Source of the DNA: Coriobacteriaceae bacterium
GTDB lineage: Bacteria > Actinomycetota > Coriobacteriia > Coriobacteriales > Eggerthellaceae
DNA length: 33,952 bases
Direction of reading: 5' to 3'
NCBI GenBank assembly: GCA_015062635.1
Contig: SUUF01000004.1
Span: 1 to 33,952, forward strand
The notes below the pieces were generated by a model, which saw only the letters and a list, made by a program, of their open reading frames with translations, did no database searches and was not told the origin of the DNA. Shown one piece after another: positions 8,165 through 17,115 of this stretch. The position numbers were made by a program, and so were the translations under genes. Position 1 is the stretch's first letter. Every line of letters begins with the position of its first letter.

Positions 8165-9727
8165 ATGGACGACGGCAACGCCACGATGCCGGCGACGCAC
8201 GATATGGACGACCAGGTTCCCGTTGCAACACCGGTGGCGTCCACCGGGTTCGATGCCGATGATTCCGAGGCGCTTATCGCGCTGAAAAACCTTGAGGAGA
8301 AGCGCAAGAGGAAACGCCGCTCCCGCGCGATCAAGGTCGGCGTATGTGCGGCGCTTATCGCGGCGGGCATCGGCATATGGGCGTTTATGAATGCCCAGGC
8401 GAACGAGGATTCGCTGGAGGAGAGCGGCCCCGAGACGGCAATCGCCATGCGCGAGGACTTCTCCACGAGCATTTCCGCTTCGGGCTCGTTGCAGCCTGCC
8501 TCATCGGTGGTGGTGACCCCCGAGGTGGACGGCACAATCCAGGAGGTCATGACGTCGGAAGGCAGCTATGTCGAGGAAGGCGATGTGCTCTTCACGATGC
8601 GCAGCCCCGAACTCGAGAAGGCGGTGAATACGGCCGCAAAGGGCGTAGATGAAGCCGCAGATGGGGTGAGGTCGGCGCGCGCGGCGGTGAGCAGCATGCA
8701 GAAGGCCTATTCGAAGGCGAAGAAGACCTACAAAGCCCAGAAGGCAAAGGCCGATGCGGCTATCGCGAAGGCCGAGGAAAAGGGCGGGCTTGCCTACGAG
8801 AAAGCCTATGACAAGGTGTATGCCGCCGAGATCGCGAAGATTCCGGCAGATGCGACCGAGAATCAGCGCTCGAAGCTCGAAAAGGCTGCCGACAAGGCGG
8901 CGAAAGAGGCGGGGCAGGAGGCATATGACAAGGCGTATGCCACGGTGAAGATTCCCGAGGTCGACCCCTTCGACGATGCGTCGTACGTCGAGCAGATCAG
9001 CAGCGCGAAATCGGAGGTCACGTCCGCTCAGAGCACCTTGGATTCCGCCCAGCAAGACTACAATGAGGCCGTTGCCGAGCTCGATAAGTGCACGGTGCGG
9101 GCTCCGCAGGCAGGTACCGTGCTCTCGCTCGATGCCGTTGTCGGTGCAGGCGTGGGGGACGGCGAGTCGGGGCCCACGGGATCGCTAGCCCAGATCGCCG
9201 ACCTTTCCCGGATGAAGGTGAACGTCGAGGTGAACGAGATCGACATCTCGAACATCGAGAAGGGGCAGCGTGCGAACGTGACGTTTTCGGCGTTCCCCGA
9301 TTTGGAGCTCGAAGCCAAGGTGGCCGATATCGGCTCGGTGGCGAGCGGTTCCGAAGAAGGCGATTTCGGAGGCGGCGGCGTGGTCACCTTCAAGGTCGAC
9401 CTCGTCATCGACAAGCCTGACCCGCGGCTGAAGCTCGGCATGACGGCTTCGGTCGACATCCTGACGCAGGATATTCCGAATGCCCTGGTGATTCCCGCCG
9501 CGGCCCTTACCGACGATGGAGACGGCAACTATACGGTCGACGTGGTGGTGAACGAGGAGACGCTCGAGACGAAGACGAAGACGGTCAAAGTGGCCGCGCA
9601 ATCGTCGTCTGAGGCGGTTATCAAGAAGGGCCTGAATGAGGGCGATATGGTGCTGGTGTATGGCTCCGATGGCGGCGACATGGATGATATGGACGACGGA
9701 GAGCTCATGGAAGGGTTCGAGGGGTAG
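8165..9727 (+). CDS. HlyD/MacA-type membrane fusion protein (periplasmic adaptor-like) of an ABC transporter
   Basis: The 520-residue adaptor has a 55-residue charged cytoplasmic N-terminus, one membrane segment at about 56-76, and a lipoyl half (TPEVDGTIQEVMTSEGSYVEEGD, 118-140). A long Ala/Lys/Glu coiled coil follows (about 150-305). The second lipoyl half has RAPQAGTVLSL at 312-322, then a beta-barrel with NVEVNEIDI and KLGMTASVDI, and an Asp/Met-rich acidic tail (502-520). It is expected to act outside the membrane with the next two genes, as MacA acts with MacB. The start at 8165 has GAGGGAGGGA upstream. An earlier in-frame ATG at 8105 lacks a ribosome binding site and lies inside the candidate promoter. 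The coiled coil has an unusual low-complexity stretch of repeated A-Y-x-K-A units. The substrate is unknown. Confidence 0.88.
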   Translation: MDDGNATMPATHDMDDQVPVATPVASTGFDADDSEALIALKNLEEKRKRKRRSRAIKVGVCAALIAAGIGIWAFMNAQANEDSLEESGPETAIAMREDFSTSISASGSLQPASSVVVTPEVDGTIQEVMTSEGSYVEEGDVLFTMRSPELEKAVNTAAKGVDEAADGVRSARAAVSSMQKAYSKAKKTYKAQKAKADAAIAKAEEKGGLAYEKAYDKVYAAEIAKIPADATENQRSKLEKAADKAAKEAGQEAYDKAYATVKIPEVDPFDDASYVEQISSAKSEVTSAQSTLDSAQQDYNEAVAELDKCTVRAPQAGTVLSLDAVVGAGVGDGESGPTGSLAQIADLSRMKVNVEVNEIDISNIEKGQRANVTFSAFPDLELEAKVADIGSVASGSEEGDFGGGGVVTFKVDLVIDKPDPRLKLGMTASVDILTQDIPNALVIPAAALTDDGDGNYTVDVVVNEETLETKTKTVKVAAQSSSEAVIKKGLNEGDMVLVYGSDGGDMDDMDDGELMEGFEG

Positions 9728-9730
9728 CGC

Positions 9731-10456
9731 GTGTCGGTTCCGGTAATTGACATACGCAACGTCCATCGCATCTATGAGTCGGCGGCGGGCTACACGCATG
9801 CCCTTCGCGGTATCACGCTGCGTGTGGAGCGCGGCGAGTTCCTGTGCATCATGGGACCTTCTGGCTCGGGGAAATCGACGCTCATGAACCTGCTGGGCTG
9901 CCTCGATACTCCGACTTCGGGGACGTATAAGCTCGAGGGGCTCGACATATCGACGCTTGACGATGATGAACTGGCGGAACTGCGTGCCACCCGGCTCGGA
10001 TTCGTGTTCCAGAGCTTTAACCTGCTGCCGCGGGCGACCGTGCTGCGCAACGTCATCCTTCCGCTGACGTATACCGATGTGCCGCCTGCTGAACGACGCA
10101 AGCGCGCCGAAGAGGCGCTGGCGGCCGTGGGCTTGCCAGCAGGCTTCTTCGACCATCGGTCGAACGAGCTTTCCGGCGGTCAGATGCAGCGCGTGGCCAT
10201 CGCACGCGCCTTGGTGAACGACCCGGCCGTGGTGCTTGCCGACGAGCCGACGGGCAACCTCGACTCCGCGACGGGACAGATGGTGCTGCGCACGTTCAAG
10301 CGGCTCAGCGAAGAGGGGAAGACCGTCGTGCTCATCACGCACGATCCGGAAGTAGCCGATTGGGCGGATCGCACCGTGCATATTCGCGATGGGCGCCTGC
10401 TCACCGATGAGCAGGAGCAAGAGATTCTGGCAACGGGGATGCGAGGCCGCACATGA
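9731..10456 (+). CDS. ABC transporter ATP-binding protein, MacB/LolD type
   Basis: The 241-residue ATPase drives the permease encoded next. It has Walker A GPSGSGKST at 42-50, Q-loop Q94, signature LSGGQ at 147-151, Walker B VVLADE at 167-172 followed by PTGNLDS, and the switch histidine H204. The PTGNLD motif with FVFQSFNLLPRATV places it in the MacB/LolD/FtsE family of mechanotransmission transporters. The GTG start is 3 nt after the adaptor stop. The end overlaps the permease gene by 4 nt (ATGA). Confidence 0.95.
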   Translation: MSVPVIDIRNVHRIYESAAGYTHALRGITLRVERGEFLCIMGPSGSGKSTLMNLLGCLDTPTSGTYKLEGLDISTLDDDELAELRATRLGFVFQSFNLLPRATVLRNVILPLTYTDVPPAERRKRAEEALAAVGLPAGFFDHRSNELSGGQMQRVAIARALVNDPAVVLADEPTGNLDSATGQMVLRTFKRLSEEGKTVVLITHDPEVADWADRTVHIRDGRLLTDEQEQEILATGMRGRT

Positions 10457-11670
10457 GGATTGCCGATCTTGCATATGAAACGGTATCGGCCCTCGATGCG
10501 AATCGCGGTCGCAGCTTGCTCACCGTGCTCGGCATCGTCATCGGCATCAGCGCGGTCATCGCGATGGTGTCGCTTATCGGCGGCGTGAAGCAATCGCTCG
10601 TGGGGCAGCTCGGCCTCTCGCAGGCGCGGTTGGTGAGCATAAGCGTGTATTATGGCCGCGATATGACGCTCGATGACGTACAGGCTATGGGCAACGAGCT
10701 CGATGCCGATTACGATTTCGTGATTCCCATCGTCTACGGCAGCTCAGAGGTGTCATCGGGCACCGAGAAAGCCGACGGCCAATGCATCGGCGTGTATCCG
10801 GAATATGCCGAGGCCATGAACCTGAATCTGGTGCAGGGGCGTTTCTTCAGCCAGAAAGAGGCGGATGAAGGGGCGCTTGCCGTGGTGCTCGACCAGAATT
10901 CCGTGAAGCTGCTCTTCGGGAAGCCCGATGAACAGGTCGTGGGCAAGGGCATACGCGTCGGTAGCGTCGAATACACCATCGTGGGCGTCGTCGAAACGTC
11001 ATCCGTATCGTGGGGCGGCGACACGGTGAGCTTCTTCGTCCCGTATAAAACCTGCACGCAGCGCCTCAACACCTGGTCGCAGGTCGACCAGGTATACGGT
11101 TTGGCGGTAGAGGATTCCGACATGGAGGCCGTGGCGAAGCGCACCGAGAATTGGCTCGCAAAGCGGTTCCAGATTCCCGACGACGAACGCGAAGACTCGA
11201 TTTACGTCCAGACGATGCAATCGATCATCGACGAGCTTAACGCCACGATGATGTCCTTCCAGGTGCTCATGACGGCCGTGGCCTCGATTTCCCTGGTGGT
11301 TGGCGGCATCGGTATCATGAACATGATGCTGACGAACGTGACTGAGCGCATCCGCGAGATCGGCTTGCGCAAGGCGCTCGGAGCCCGGCGCCGCGACATC
11401 ACGCGGCAGTTCCTGTTGGAATCGGTGTGCCTGACCCTTGCCGGCGGCATCATCGGCATCGCATTGGGCTATGTGAGCGCCTATGCCCTGGGAGGGGTTG
11501 CCGGCGGCGCCCTCGGCGGCGAGGAGGGAACGGCGGTCGTCCCGGTCATCGACCCGCAATCGGTGCTGCTCGTCGCTGGCATTTGCGTCGCCATCGGCAT
11601 CGCATTCGGCTACTATCCCGCACGTCGCGCCGCCAAGCTCGACCCGGTCGAGGCCCTGCGTTACCAATAG
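10453..11670 (+). CDS. ABC transporter permease, MacB/FtsX family
   Basis: This 405-residue membrane protein has the four-helix FtsX layout. One helix lies near the N-terminus (about 18-40), followed by a MacB-like extracytoplasmic domain (about 45-265). Three helices lie in the C-terminal half, with the typical GGIGIMNMMLTNVTERIREIGLRKALGA loop after the second. Together with the adaptor and ATPase it should form a MacAB-like exporter of a peptide, lipid or antibiotic; the substrate cannot be read from the sequence. No accessory regulator is encoded next to it. Confidence 0.92.
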   Translation: MRIADLAYETVSALDANRGRSLLTVLGIVIGISAVIAMVSLIGGVKQSLVGQLGLSQARLVSISVYYGRDMTLDDVQAMGNELDADYDFVIPIVYGSSEVSSGTEKADGQCIGVYPEYAEAMNLNLVQGRFFSQKEADEGALAVVLDQNSVKLLFGKPDEQVVGKGIRVGSVEYTIVGVVETSSVSWGGDTVSFFVPYKTCTQRLNTWSQVDQVYGLAVEDSDMEAVAKRTENWLAKRFQIPDDEREDSIYVQTMQSIIDELNATMMSFQVLMTAVASISLVVGGIGIMNMMLTNVTERIREIGLRKALGARRRDITRQFLLESVCLTLAGGIIGIALGYVSAYALGGVAGGALGGEEGTAVVPVIDPQSVLLVAGICVAIGIAFGYYPARRAAKLDPVEALRYQ

Positions 11671-11788
11671 GGCAGCCGAATGCCGTGGACGCCATGCGTG
11701 CGACCGGGCACATGGCATGATTTGGCTCCGTGTGCCGTGCGCCCTCGTATTCTCCACAGTATGTTCGCTACCGCCGTGGGTGGGGTGT

Positions 11789-11797
11789 TGGTAAGAT
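11789..11797 (+). promoter_or_regulatory. Candidate extended -10 promoter of dnaE
   Basis: TG-G-TAAGAT (TG at 11789-11790, hexamer 11792-11797) matches an extended -10 and is nearly identical to the candidate upstream of atpI. No -35 is evident. Transcription would start about 80 nt before dnaE. The spacer 11671-11884 holds nothing else I can support. Confidence 0.4.
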
Positions 11798-11884
11798 ACC
11801 AGTCGAGCAAACAACAGCATCCAGAAGCGCACATCATTCAAACGCACGAGGTTTCGGGTGCCCAAGCGATAGGCAAGGCACGGC

Positions 11885-14800
11885 ATGGCATTCGTTCATT
11901 TGCACAACCATACGGAGTATTCCCTGCTCGACGGAGCGACCCATGTGTACGACATGGTGCTCAAGGCAGCGCAGTGCGGCATGCCGGCGGTGGCAATCAC
12001 CGACCATGGCGTGATGTCGGGCGTGCCCGAGCTCGCCGATGCCGTCGAAAAGGTCGAGAAGAAGACCGGCGTGCGCGTGAAGCCCATCTACGGCTGCGAG
12101 ATCTACTTCACCACCGACAGCGAGCTCAAACGCGAGGGCAAGCCGCCGCTGTACCACATGATCCTGCTCGCGAAGACGAACGAGGGATATCACAACCTCG
12201 TGCGCCTGGTGAGCGAATCGCATGTGGACAATTTCTACTACAAACCGCGCACGACCTTCGAGATGCTGCAGAAGTACAGCGCGGGCCTCATCGCCACGAG
12301 CGCGTGCGTCGCGGGCATCATCCCGCGCCTGCTCGACAACCGCCAATACGAGGATGCGGTGATGTGGGCGCGCAAGTTTGCCGACGTGTTCGAGCCGGGC
12401 GACTTCTACATCGAGCTGCAGGACCAGGGCATCATCACCGATTCGGGCATGACGCAGCACGATTTGAACGTGCAGCTGTCGAAGGTCGCCGCCGAGGCGG
12501 GGTTGAAGACGGTTGCCACGAACGATTTCCATTACCTGAATCGCGAAGACGCGAGCAAGCAGGACCTCATGCTGTGCATCGGCACCGGCAGCAAGCTCGA
12601 CGATGCGAACCGCATGCGGTTCTCGAACGACGAGTTCTACATGAAGACCGAAGAGGAGATGCGCGAGGCGCTGAAGGATTTCCCCGAAGCGTGCGACACG
12701 ACGGTCGAGATTGCCGATAAATGCGACGTCGTGCTCGAGCGCGACTCCATCTTGCCGAAATTCCCGCTGCCCGAAGGCGAGACCGAGGAGAGTTGGTTCA
12801 GATACCAGATCGAGCAAGGTCTCGTGCGCCGGTATGGCGAAGACTGGGAAAACGTGGTCATCAACGGCATCTCAGTCAAGGAACGGTACGAGCACGAAGC
12901 CGGCATCATCATCAAGCAGGGCTTCCCCGCGTACTTCCTCATCGTGCAGGAATACATCATGTGGGCGAAGAACAACGGCATCGGCGTCGGGCCGGGCCGT
13001 GGTTCGGCCGCCGGCTCCCTCGTGGCATACGCGATGGGCATCACCGACCTCGACCCGTTGCCGAACGGCCTGCTGTTCGAGCGCTTCCTTTCCGAAGAGC
13101 GTGTCGAGATGCCCGATATCGACGTCGACTTCGACGATAAGCACCGCCAGGACGTCATCGACCACGTGCGCGAGGTGTACGGCGAAGACCATGTCTCGGG
13201 CGTTATCACCTTCGGCAAGCTGCAGGCGAAGAATGCGGTGCGCGATGCCGCGCGCGTGATGGACGAGCCCTACAGCGTGGGCGACCGCATCTGCAAGATG
13301 ATCGGCAACGACCTGGGTATTACCATCGACCAGGCAATCGAGAAGAATCCCGACCTGAAGCAGGCGTACGAGACCGAAGAGGAGATCGCCGCCGTTATCG
13401 ACGCGGCACGTTCCATCGAGGGCAACGTGCGCAACGAGGGTGTGCATGCCTGTGCCACCATCATCTGCCGCGACCCGATGAGCGAGCACGTGCCCATGAA
13501 GCGCGACACGAAGGGCGGCGGCATCATCACGCAATACGATGGTCACTACACGCCCGACCTGGGCTTGCTGAAGATGGACTTCCTCGGCTTGCGCACCCTG
13601 GGCGTCATCACCGGTGCCTGCAACAACATCAAGGAGCGCTTCGGCATCGAGATTCGCCCCGACGACATCCCGCTTGACGACCAGAAGGCGTTCGACCTGA
13701 TGTGCGGCGGCAACATGGACGGCCTGTTCCAGGTGGAAAGCGCCCTGTATGTGACGCTGTTCGCGCGCATGAAGCCGCGGCAGTTCAGCGATATCGTCGC
13801 CTCCATCGCGCTTAACCGTCCGGGCCCGCTGCAGAACGGCTTCGTGGACGACTACGTCGACGTGGTGTCGGGCCGCAAGCCGGCGCATTACTATGACGAG
13901 CGCTTGCGCCCCATCCTCGAGGAGACCTACGGCACCATCGTCTACCAAGAGCAGTTGATGCAGATTTCGATGGCGATGTCGGGCTTCTCGCCGGGCAAGG
14001 CCGACAAGCTGCGCAAGGCCATGGGCAAGAAGAAGATCGACATCATGAACGCCCTGGAAGACGACTGGAACCAGGGTGCGGTCGATAACGGCTATTCGCT
14101 CGAGGTGGCGCAGAAGATTTGGAGCGACGCGAAGAAGTTCGCCGAGTATGCGTTCAACAAATCGCATTCGGCATGCTATGCGGTGCTCGTGATGCGCACG
14201 GCCTACCTGAAGGCGCACTACCCCTATGAGTTCATGGCCGCGGTGCTCACCAGCTACATGGGCAACAACGACCGTCTTACCCAATATGTGTCGAGCTGCA
14301 ACCGCAGCAACATCCCGGTATTACCGCCCGACATCAACTCGTCGAACCTGGAATTCACGCCCACCGACGAGGGCGTGCGTTTCGGCTTGGCCGGCGTGCG
14401 CGGCGTGGGCGAGAAGGTGGTCGAGGCCATCGTGGCCGAGCGCAAGGCGAACGGCCCCTACACCTCGCTGCATGATTTCGTCGAGCGCCTCGATTCCAAG
14501 GTGTATAACCGCAAGACGCTTGAAGCGCTCATCAAGGCCGGCGCGTTCGATTCGACCGGCTACACGCGCAAGCAGCTGATGTATTTCATCGACGAGACGA
14601 CGATGCTCGAGTCGGCGGCGAAGCGCCAGCGCGACCGCATGTCCGGGCAGGGCAGCATCTTCGACATGTTCGCCGATGAGGGCATCGACTCGGGCATGGG
14701 CGAAGAAGTGCCGCCGCCCGATGGCGTGGAGTGGGAGCGCCGCACGCTGCTCGCCTTCGAGAAGGAAATCCTCGGCATCTTCGTGTCGGACCATCCGCTG

Positions 14801-15376
14801 AACCCCTACAAGAACGCGCTCGCGCGTTTGGCGAAGAACAGCCTCGCCGAACTGGTCGCGCGCGGCAAGGACGTGAAGAACGGCACGTTCGCGGGCATGA
14901 TATCGGGTGTTTCCACGCGTATGACCAAACGCAACACGAAGATGTCGATGTTCACGCTCGAAGACACGACCGGCCATGTGGAATGCATCTGCTTCAACTA
15001 CGACGACAATGCCGAGGCTATCCAGGAAGACGCGATCGTGTCGATCAAGGGCAAGTTCGAGGTGAGCGACCGCGGCAGCCAGATCGTGGCATACGAGGTG
15101 AACCCCATCGAGCTTTCCGAAGCCGATGCGAACCGCGCGCCCGATAAGCTGAAGATCTCGATTCCCGCACGTGATTTCAACCAGAACGTGTCGATGAACC
15201 TGAGCCGTATCTTGAAGAAGTACCCCGGGCATGACGGTGCCGAGCTGTTCGTCACGCAAAGCGACGGCCGTCGTTTCCGCGCGGAGCTTCCGATGGCGGT
15301 CGATTCCCATAACCCGCTGCTGCTGTCTGAGATCTCGAGCTTGCTCGGCGGGACGCAGTGGCGTTCGGCATCGTAG
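11885..15376 (+). CDS. dnaE: DNA polymerase III subunit alpha (DnaE1 type)
   Basis: The 1163-residue replicative polymerase has, in order, a PHP domain (HLHNHTEYSLLDG at 5-17, AITDHG near 37-42), the polymerase core, a tandem helix-hairpin-helix region and a C-terminal OB fold. The catalytic aspartates are D411 and D413 in PDIDVDFDD and D565 in KMDFLGLRTL. GPGRGSAAGSLVAYA and the YQEQLMQ/GKADKLRKAMGKK segments are also conserved. Length matches DnaE1 rather than PolC or DnaE2. The PHP histidines look intact, so proofreading or metal binding by this domain is possible. The ribosome binding site is weak (GGCAAGGCA). Confidence 0.98.
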   Translation: MAFVHLHNHTEYSLLDGATHVYDMVLKAAQCGMPAVAITDHGVMSGVPELADAVEKVEKKTGVRVKPIYGCEIYFTTDSELKREGKPPLYHMILLAKTNEGYHNLVRLVSESHVDNFYYKPRTTFEMLQKYSAGLIATSACVAGIIPRLLDNRQYEDAVMWARKFADVFEPGDFYIELQDQGIITDSGMTQHDLNVQLSKVAAEAGLKTVATNDFHYLNREDASKQDLMLCIGTGSKLDDANRMRFSNDEFYMKTEEEMREALKDFPEACDTTVEIADKCDVVLERDSILPKFPLPEGETEESWFRYQIEQGLVRRYGEDWENVVINGISVKERYEHEAGIIIKQGFPAYFLIVQEYIMWAKNNGIGVGPGRGSAAGSLVAYAMGITDLDPLPNGLLFERFLSEERVEMPDIDVDFDDKHRQDVIDHVREVYGEDHVSGVITFGKLQAKNAVRDAARVMDEPYSVGDRICKMIGNDLGITIDQAIEKNPDLKQAYETEEEIAAVIDAARSIEGNVRNEGVHACATIICRDPMSEHVPMKRDTKGGGIITQYDGHYTPDLGLLKMDFLGLRTLGVITGACNNIKERFGIEIRPDDIPLDDQKAFDLMCGGNMDGLFQVESALYVTLFARMKPRQFSDIVASIALNRPGPLQNGFVDDYVDVVSGRKPAHYYDERLRPILEETYGTIVYQEQLMQISMAMSGFSPGKADKLRKAMGKKKIDIMNALEDDWNQGAVDNGYSLEVAQKIWSDAKKFAEYAFNKSHSACYAVLVMRTAYLKAHYPYEFMAAVLTSYMGNNDRLTQYVSSCNRSNIPVLPPDINSSNLEFTPTDEGVRFGLAGVRGVGEKVVEAIVAERKANGPYTSLHDFVERLDSKVYNRKTLEALIKAGAFDSTGYTRKQLMYFIDETTMLESAAKRQRDRMSGQGSIFDMFADEGIDSGMGEEVPPPDGVEWERRTLLAFEKEILGIFVSDHPLNPYKNALARLAKNSLAELVARGKDVKNGTFAGMISGVSTRMTKRNTKMSMFTLEDTTGHVECICFNYDDNAEAIQEDAIVSIKGKFEVSDRGSQIVAYEVNPIELSEADANRAPDKLKISIPARDFNQNVSMNLSRILKKYPGHDGAELFVTQSDGRRFRAELPMAVDSHNPLLLSEISSLLGGTQWRSAS

Positions 15377-15388
15377 GCGGGGCAAAGC

Positions 15389-15416
15389 GCGGGTCGCGGG
15401 TGCACCCCCGACCCGC
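15389..15416 (+). terminator. 28-bp near-perfect palindrome between dnaE and truA
   Basis: Two 14-nt arms, 15389-15402 and 15403-15416, pair with a single mismatch. No T-run follows; ACCTGG comes next. It may be a factor-aided terminator or attenuator after dnaE, or an RNA end-protecting hairpin. The truA ribosome binding site lies about 20 nt further on. Confidence 0.5.
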
Positions 15417-15448
15417 ACCTGGCGTAATACCGACGGAAAGGACGGCTG

Positions 15449-16900
15449 GTGAACGGTTCTGCTGCCATAGATAGCATGCACGTCGATACGACGGGCATCG
15501 ATGCGCAATTGGCGGTGGTGCTGTCGTATGACGGGTCGTCGTTTTCCGGCTATGCGCGTCAACCGGGGCAGCGTACCGTTCAGGGCAACCTCGAGCAGGC
15601 GTTTTCGCTCGCGTTGCGCCGGCCGGTGGAAGTGGTGTGCGCTGGGCGGACCGATGCCGGCGTGCATGCGCGTGCCCAGGTGGTGAGCTTCCCCATTACG
15701 CGAGATGAGGCTGAAGGGCGCAACCTGTTCAAGCTGAAGCGTTCCTTCCAGGCGCTCACCGACGACGACATCACCATCCAGACGCTTGCGGTGATGCCGC
15801 CTGATTTCTCGGCGCGGTTCTCCGCTATCGAGCGCGAATACCGTTACCTTGTGATGCCGGGCGGGCGCCATCCGCTGTTCCTGCGCGACTGGTGCTGGGA
15901 TGCGCGGCGCGAGCTCGACGTGGACGCCATGAACGAGGCGGCGTCGTACCTGGTGGGCGAGCATGATTTTAAGAGCTTCTGCCTGGCGGCATCGGCCGAG
16001 GGCAAGAACACGGTGCGCACGCTGCGCGAGGTGCGTGTGGTGCCGGTGAACGTGATGGGCGAGGATGCCCTGAGCATCCGCGTGACGGGCACGGCCTTCC
16101 TCCATTCCATGGTGCGCTCCATCGTGGGCACGCTTGTGATGGTGGGCTCGGGGCTGCGCGAGCCCGTGTGGGTGCAGGAGGTGCTGCAGGCGTGCGATAG
16201 GCGTGCGGCGGGCGAGAACGCGCCGGCGTGCGGGCTCGTCTTTTGGCGGGTTTCGTATTGCGGTGGGGTGCCTTGTTATGAGCGTGACGGGGCGTTGGAG
16301 CTTGACAACCTTTCCCGGGGGACCGGGGGAGGGGATGTCATGCTCAAACAGTCCTCGCTTGGTGAAAGCGCCGCCGGCGCTTTCAGTCGCTGCGGAACTG
16401 CGCGTGACATCCCCTCCCCCGGTCCTGGGGGCGAGAACAATGCTGCGAACGATCGGGGCAAAACCGAGATGCCCCAATCCGACTCAGGGATAACGCGTCA
16501 GGATGTGCTGGTGGCTGAGGCTGCCATCGATGTGCTTGAAAAAGGCGAAGAGAGGCGTGGTGAAACGGAGTCTCGTGATGGAACGGTTTCTGATAAGGGG
16601 TTTTCCGAGTCTGTTTTGACTGCGCCGCTGCCAGAAGCGGTAATCGAGGCCGCGAACCGGCCGGGACCGAAGGGCTCGATGCGGGTGAACGAGGTGTCTG
16701 GACCGGCCATGCCGGCGGCGCCGCGCACGCGCAAGATCAAGCCCGCCGACCCGCAGCCGGCTGAAGGCGAGGTTTCCATCAGCTTCGAGGTGCATCGCGA
16801 TTCCGCGGCCACGCGTGCGGCCAAGGCCCAGAAAGCGCAGAAGGCCGAAAAGGGCGGATTCTTCCGCGGCTTGTTTGGAAAGGGTGGAAAGGATGCGTAA
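15449..16900 (+). CDS. truA: tRNA pseudouridine synthase A with a long C-terminal extension
   Basis: The catalytic part (about residues 18-270) converts uridines 38-40 of tRNA anticodon arms to pseudouridine. The nucleophile is D69 in CAGRTDAGVHA, and FLHSMVRSIVGTLVMVG and GLVFWRV are the conserved later motifs. TruA is usually 245-280 residues. This product has 483, so about 210 residues follow the fold. That tail begins with about 40 residues translated from a palindromic repeat element, continues as acidic low-complexity sequence, and ends in a basic AKAQKAQKAEKGG stretch followed by FFRGLFGKGGKDA. The GTG start has GGAAAGGA upstream. The tail has no domain I recognise. Confidence 0.93.
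   Translation: MNGSAAIDSMHVDTTGIDAQLAVVLSYDGSSFSGYARQPGQRTVQGNLEQAFSLALRRPVEVVCAGRTDAGVHARAQVVSFPITRDEAEGRNLFKLKRSFQALTDDDITIQTLAVMPPDFSARFSAIEREYRYLVMPGGRHPLFLRDWCWDARRELDVDAMNEAASYLVGEHDFKSFCLAASAEGKNTVRTLREVRVVPVNVMGEDALSIRVTGTAFLHSMVRSIVGTLVMVGSGLREPVWVQEVLQACDRRAAGENAPACGLVFWRVSYCGGVPCYERDGALELDNLSRGTGGGDVMLKQSSLGESAAGAFSRCGTARDIPSPGPGGENNAANDRGKTEMPQSDSGITRQDVLVAEAAIDVLEKGEERRGETESRDGTVSDKGFSESVLTAPLPEAVIEAANRPGPKGSMRVNEVSGPAMPAAPRTRKIKPADPQPAEGEVSISFEVHRDSAATRAAKAQKAQKAEKGGFFRGLFGKGGKDA
16314..16431. repeat. 118-bp nested palindromic element (REP/MITE-like) inside truA
   Basis: A perfect 21-bp inverted repeat pairs 16320-16340 with 16405-16425, and extends three further pairs inward with one wobble. 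Inside it, TGAAAGCGCC (16363-16372) pairs with GGCGCTTTCA (16376-16385) around a 3-nt centre. The sequence between is also partly complementary, so the whole can fold into one long hairpin. It is read in frame as about residues 289-328 of TruA. ACAA occurs on both flanks (16305-16308 and 16437-16440), weak evidence for a target duplication. No second copy was seen in this window. Confidence 0.8.
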
Positions 16901-17111
16901 GCCCAGCGACTACGCGCATCCCTTCGGCGCGTCCGCGCCGTCCCACTGGGAGGATATCCCCTTGTTCGAGGGCGAGCTCGTGGAAGAGGAGCCACCGCGT
17001 GAGCCCATGGAGCTTGCGACGTTTCGCCTGCTCTACGAGTCCAAGCACATCTGCCTGTTCGAAACGCGAGACGGCCACATCACTGCCGTGGCGGTTGACC
17101 GTTTGGCTTAA
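16893..17111 (+). CDS. Small acidic protein of unknown function
   Basis: The 72-residue product starts inside the last 8 nt of truA, with GGAAAGGG (16877-16884) at 8-nt spacing, so translation is well supported. It has no membrane segment or known motif. The middle is acidic and Pro-rich (E-L-V-E-E-E-P-P-R-E-P, about 28-38). The C-terminal half (LATFRLLYESKHICLFETRD) looks like a folded beta/alpha unit with one cysteine. I do not recognise the family. Its coupling to truA suggests co-expression but not a function. A longer frame opening at 16815 is overlapped by truA and lacks a ribosome binding site. Confidence 0.7.
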   Translation: MRKPSDYAHPFGASAPSHWEDIPLFEGELVEEEPPREPMELATFRLLYESKHICLFETRDGHITAVAVDRLA

Positions 17112-17115
17112 ACAG

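Noticed and set aside
11680..12720. Plus-strand frame overlapping the start of dnaE
   Set aside because: The sequence is Arg/His-rich shadow of dnaE in another frame.
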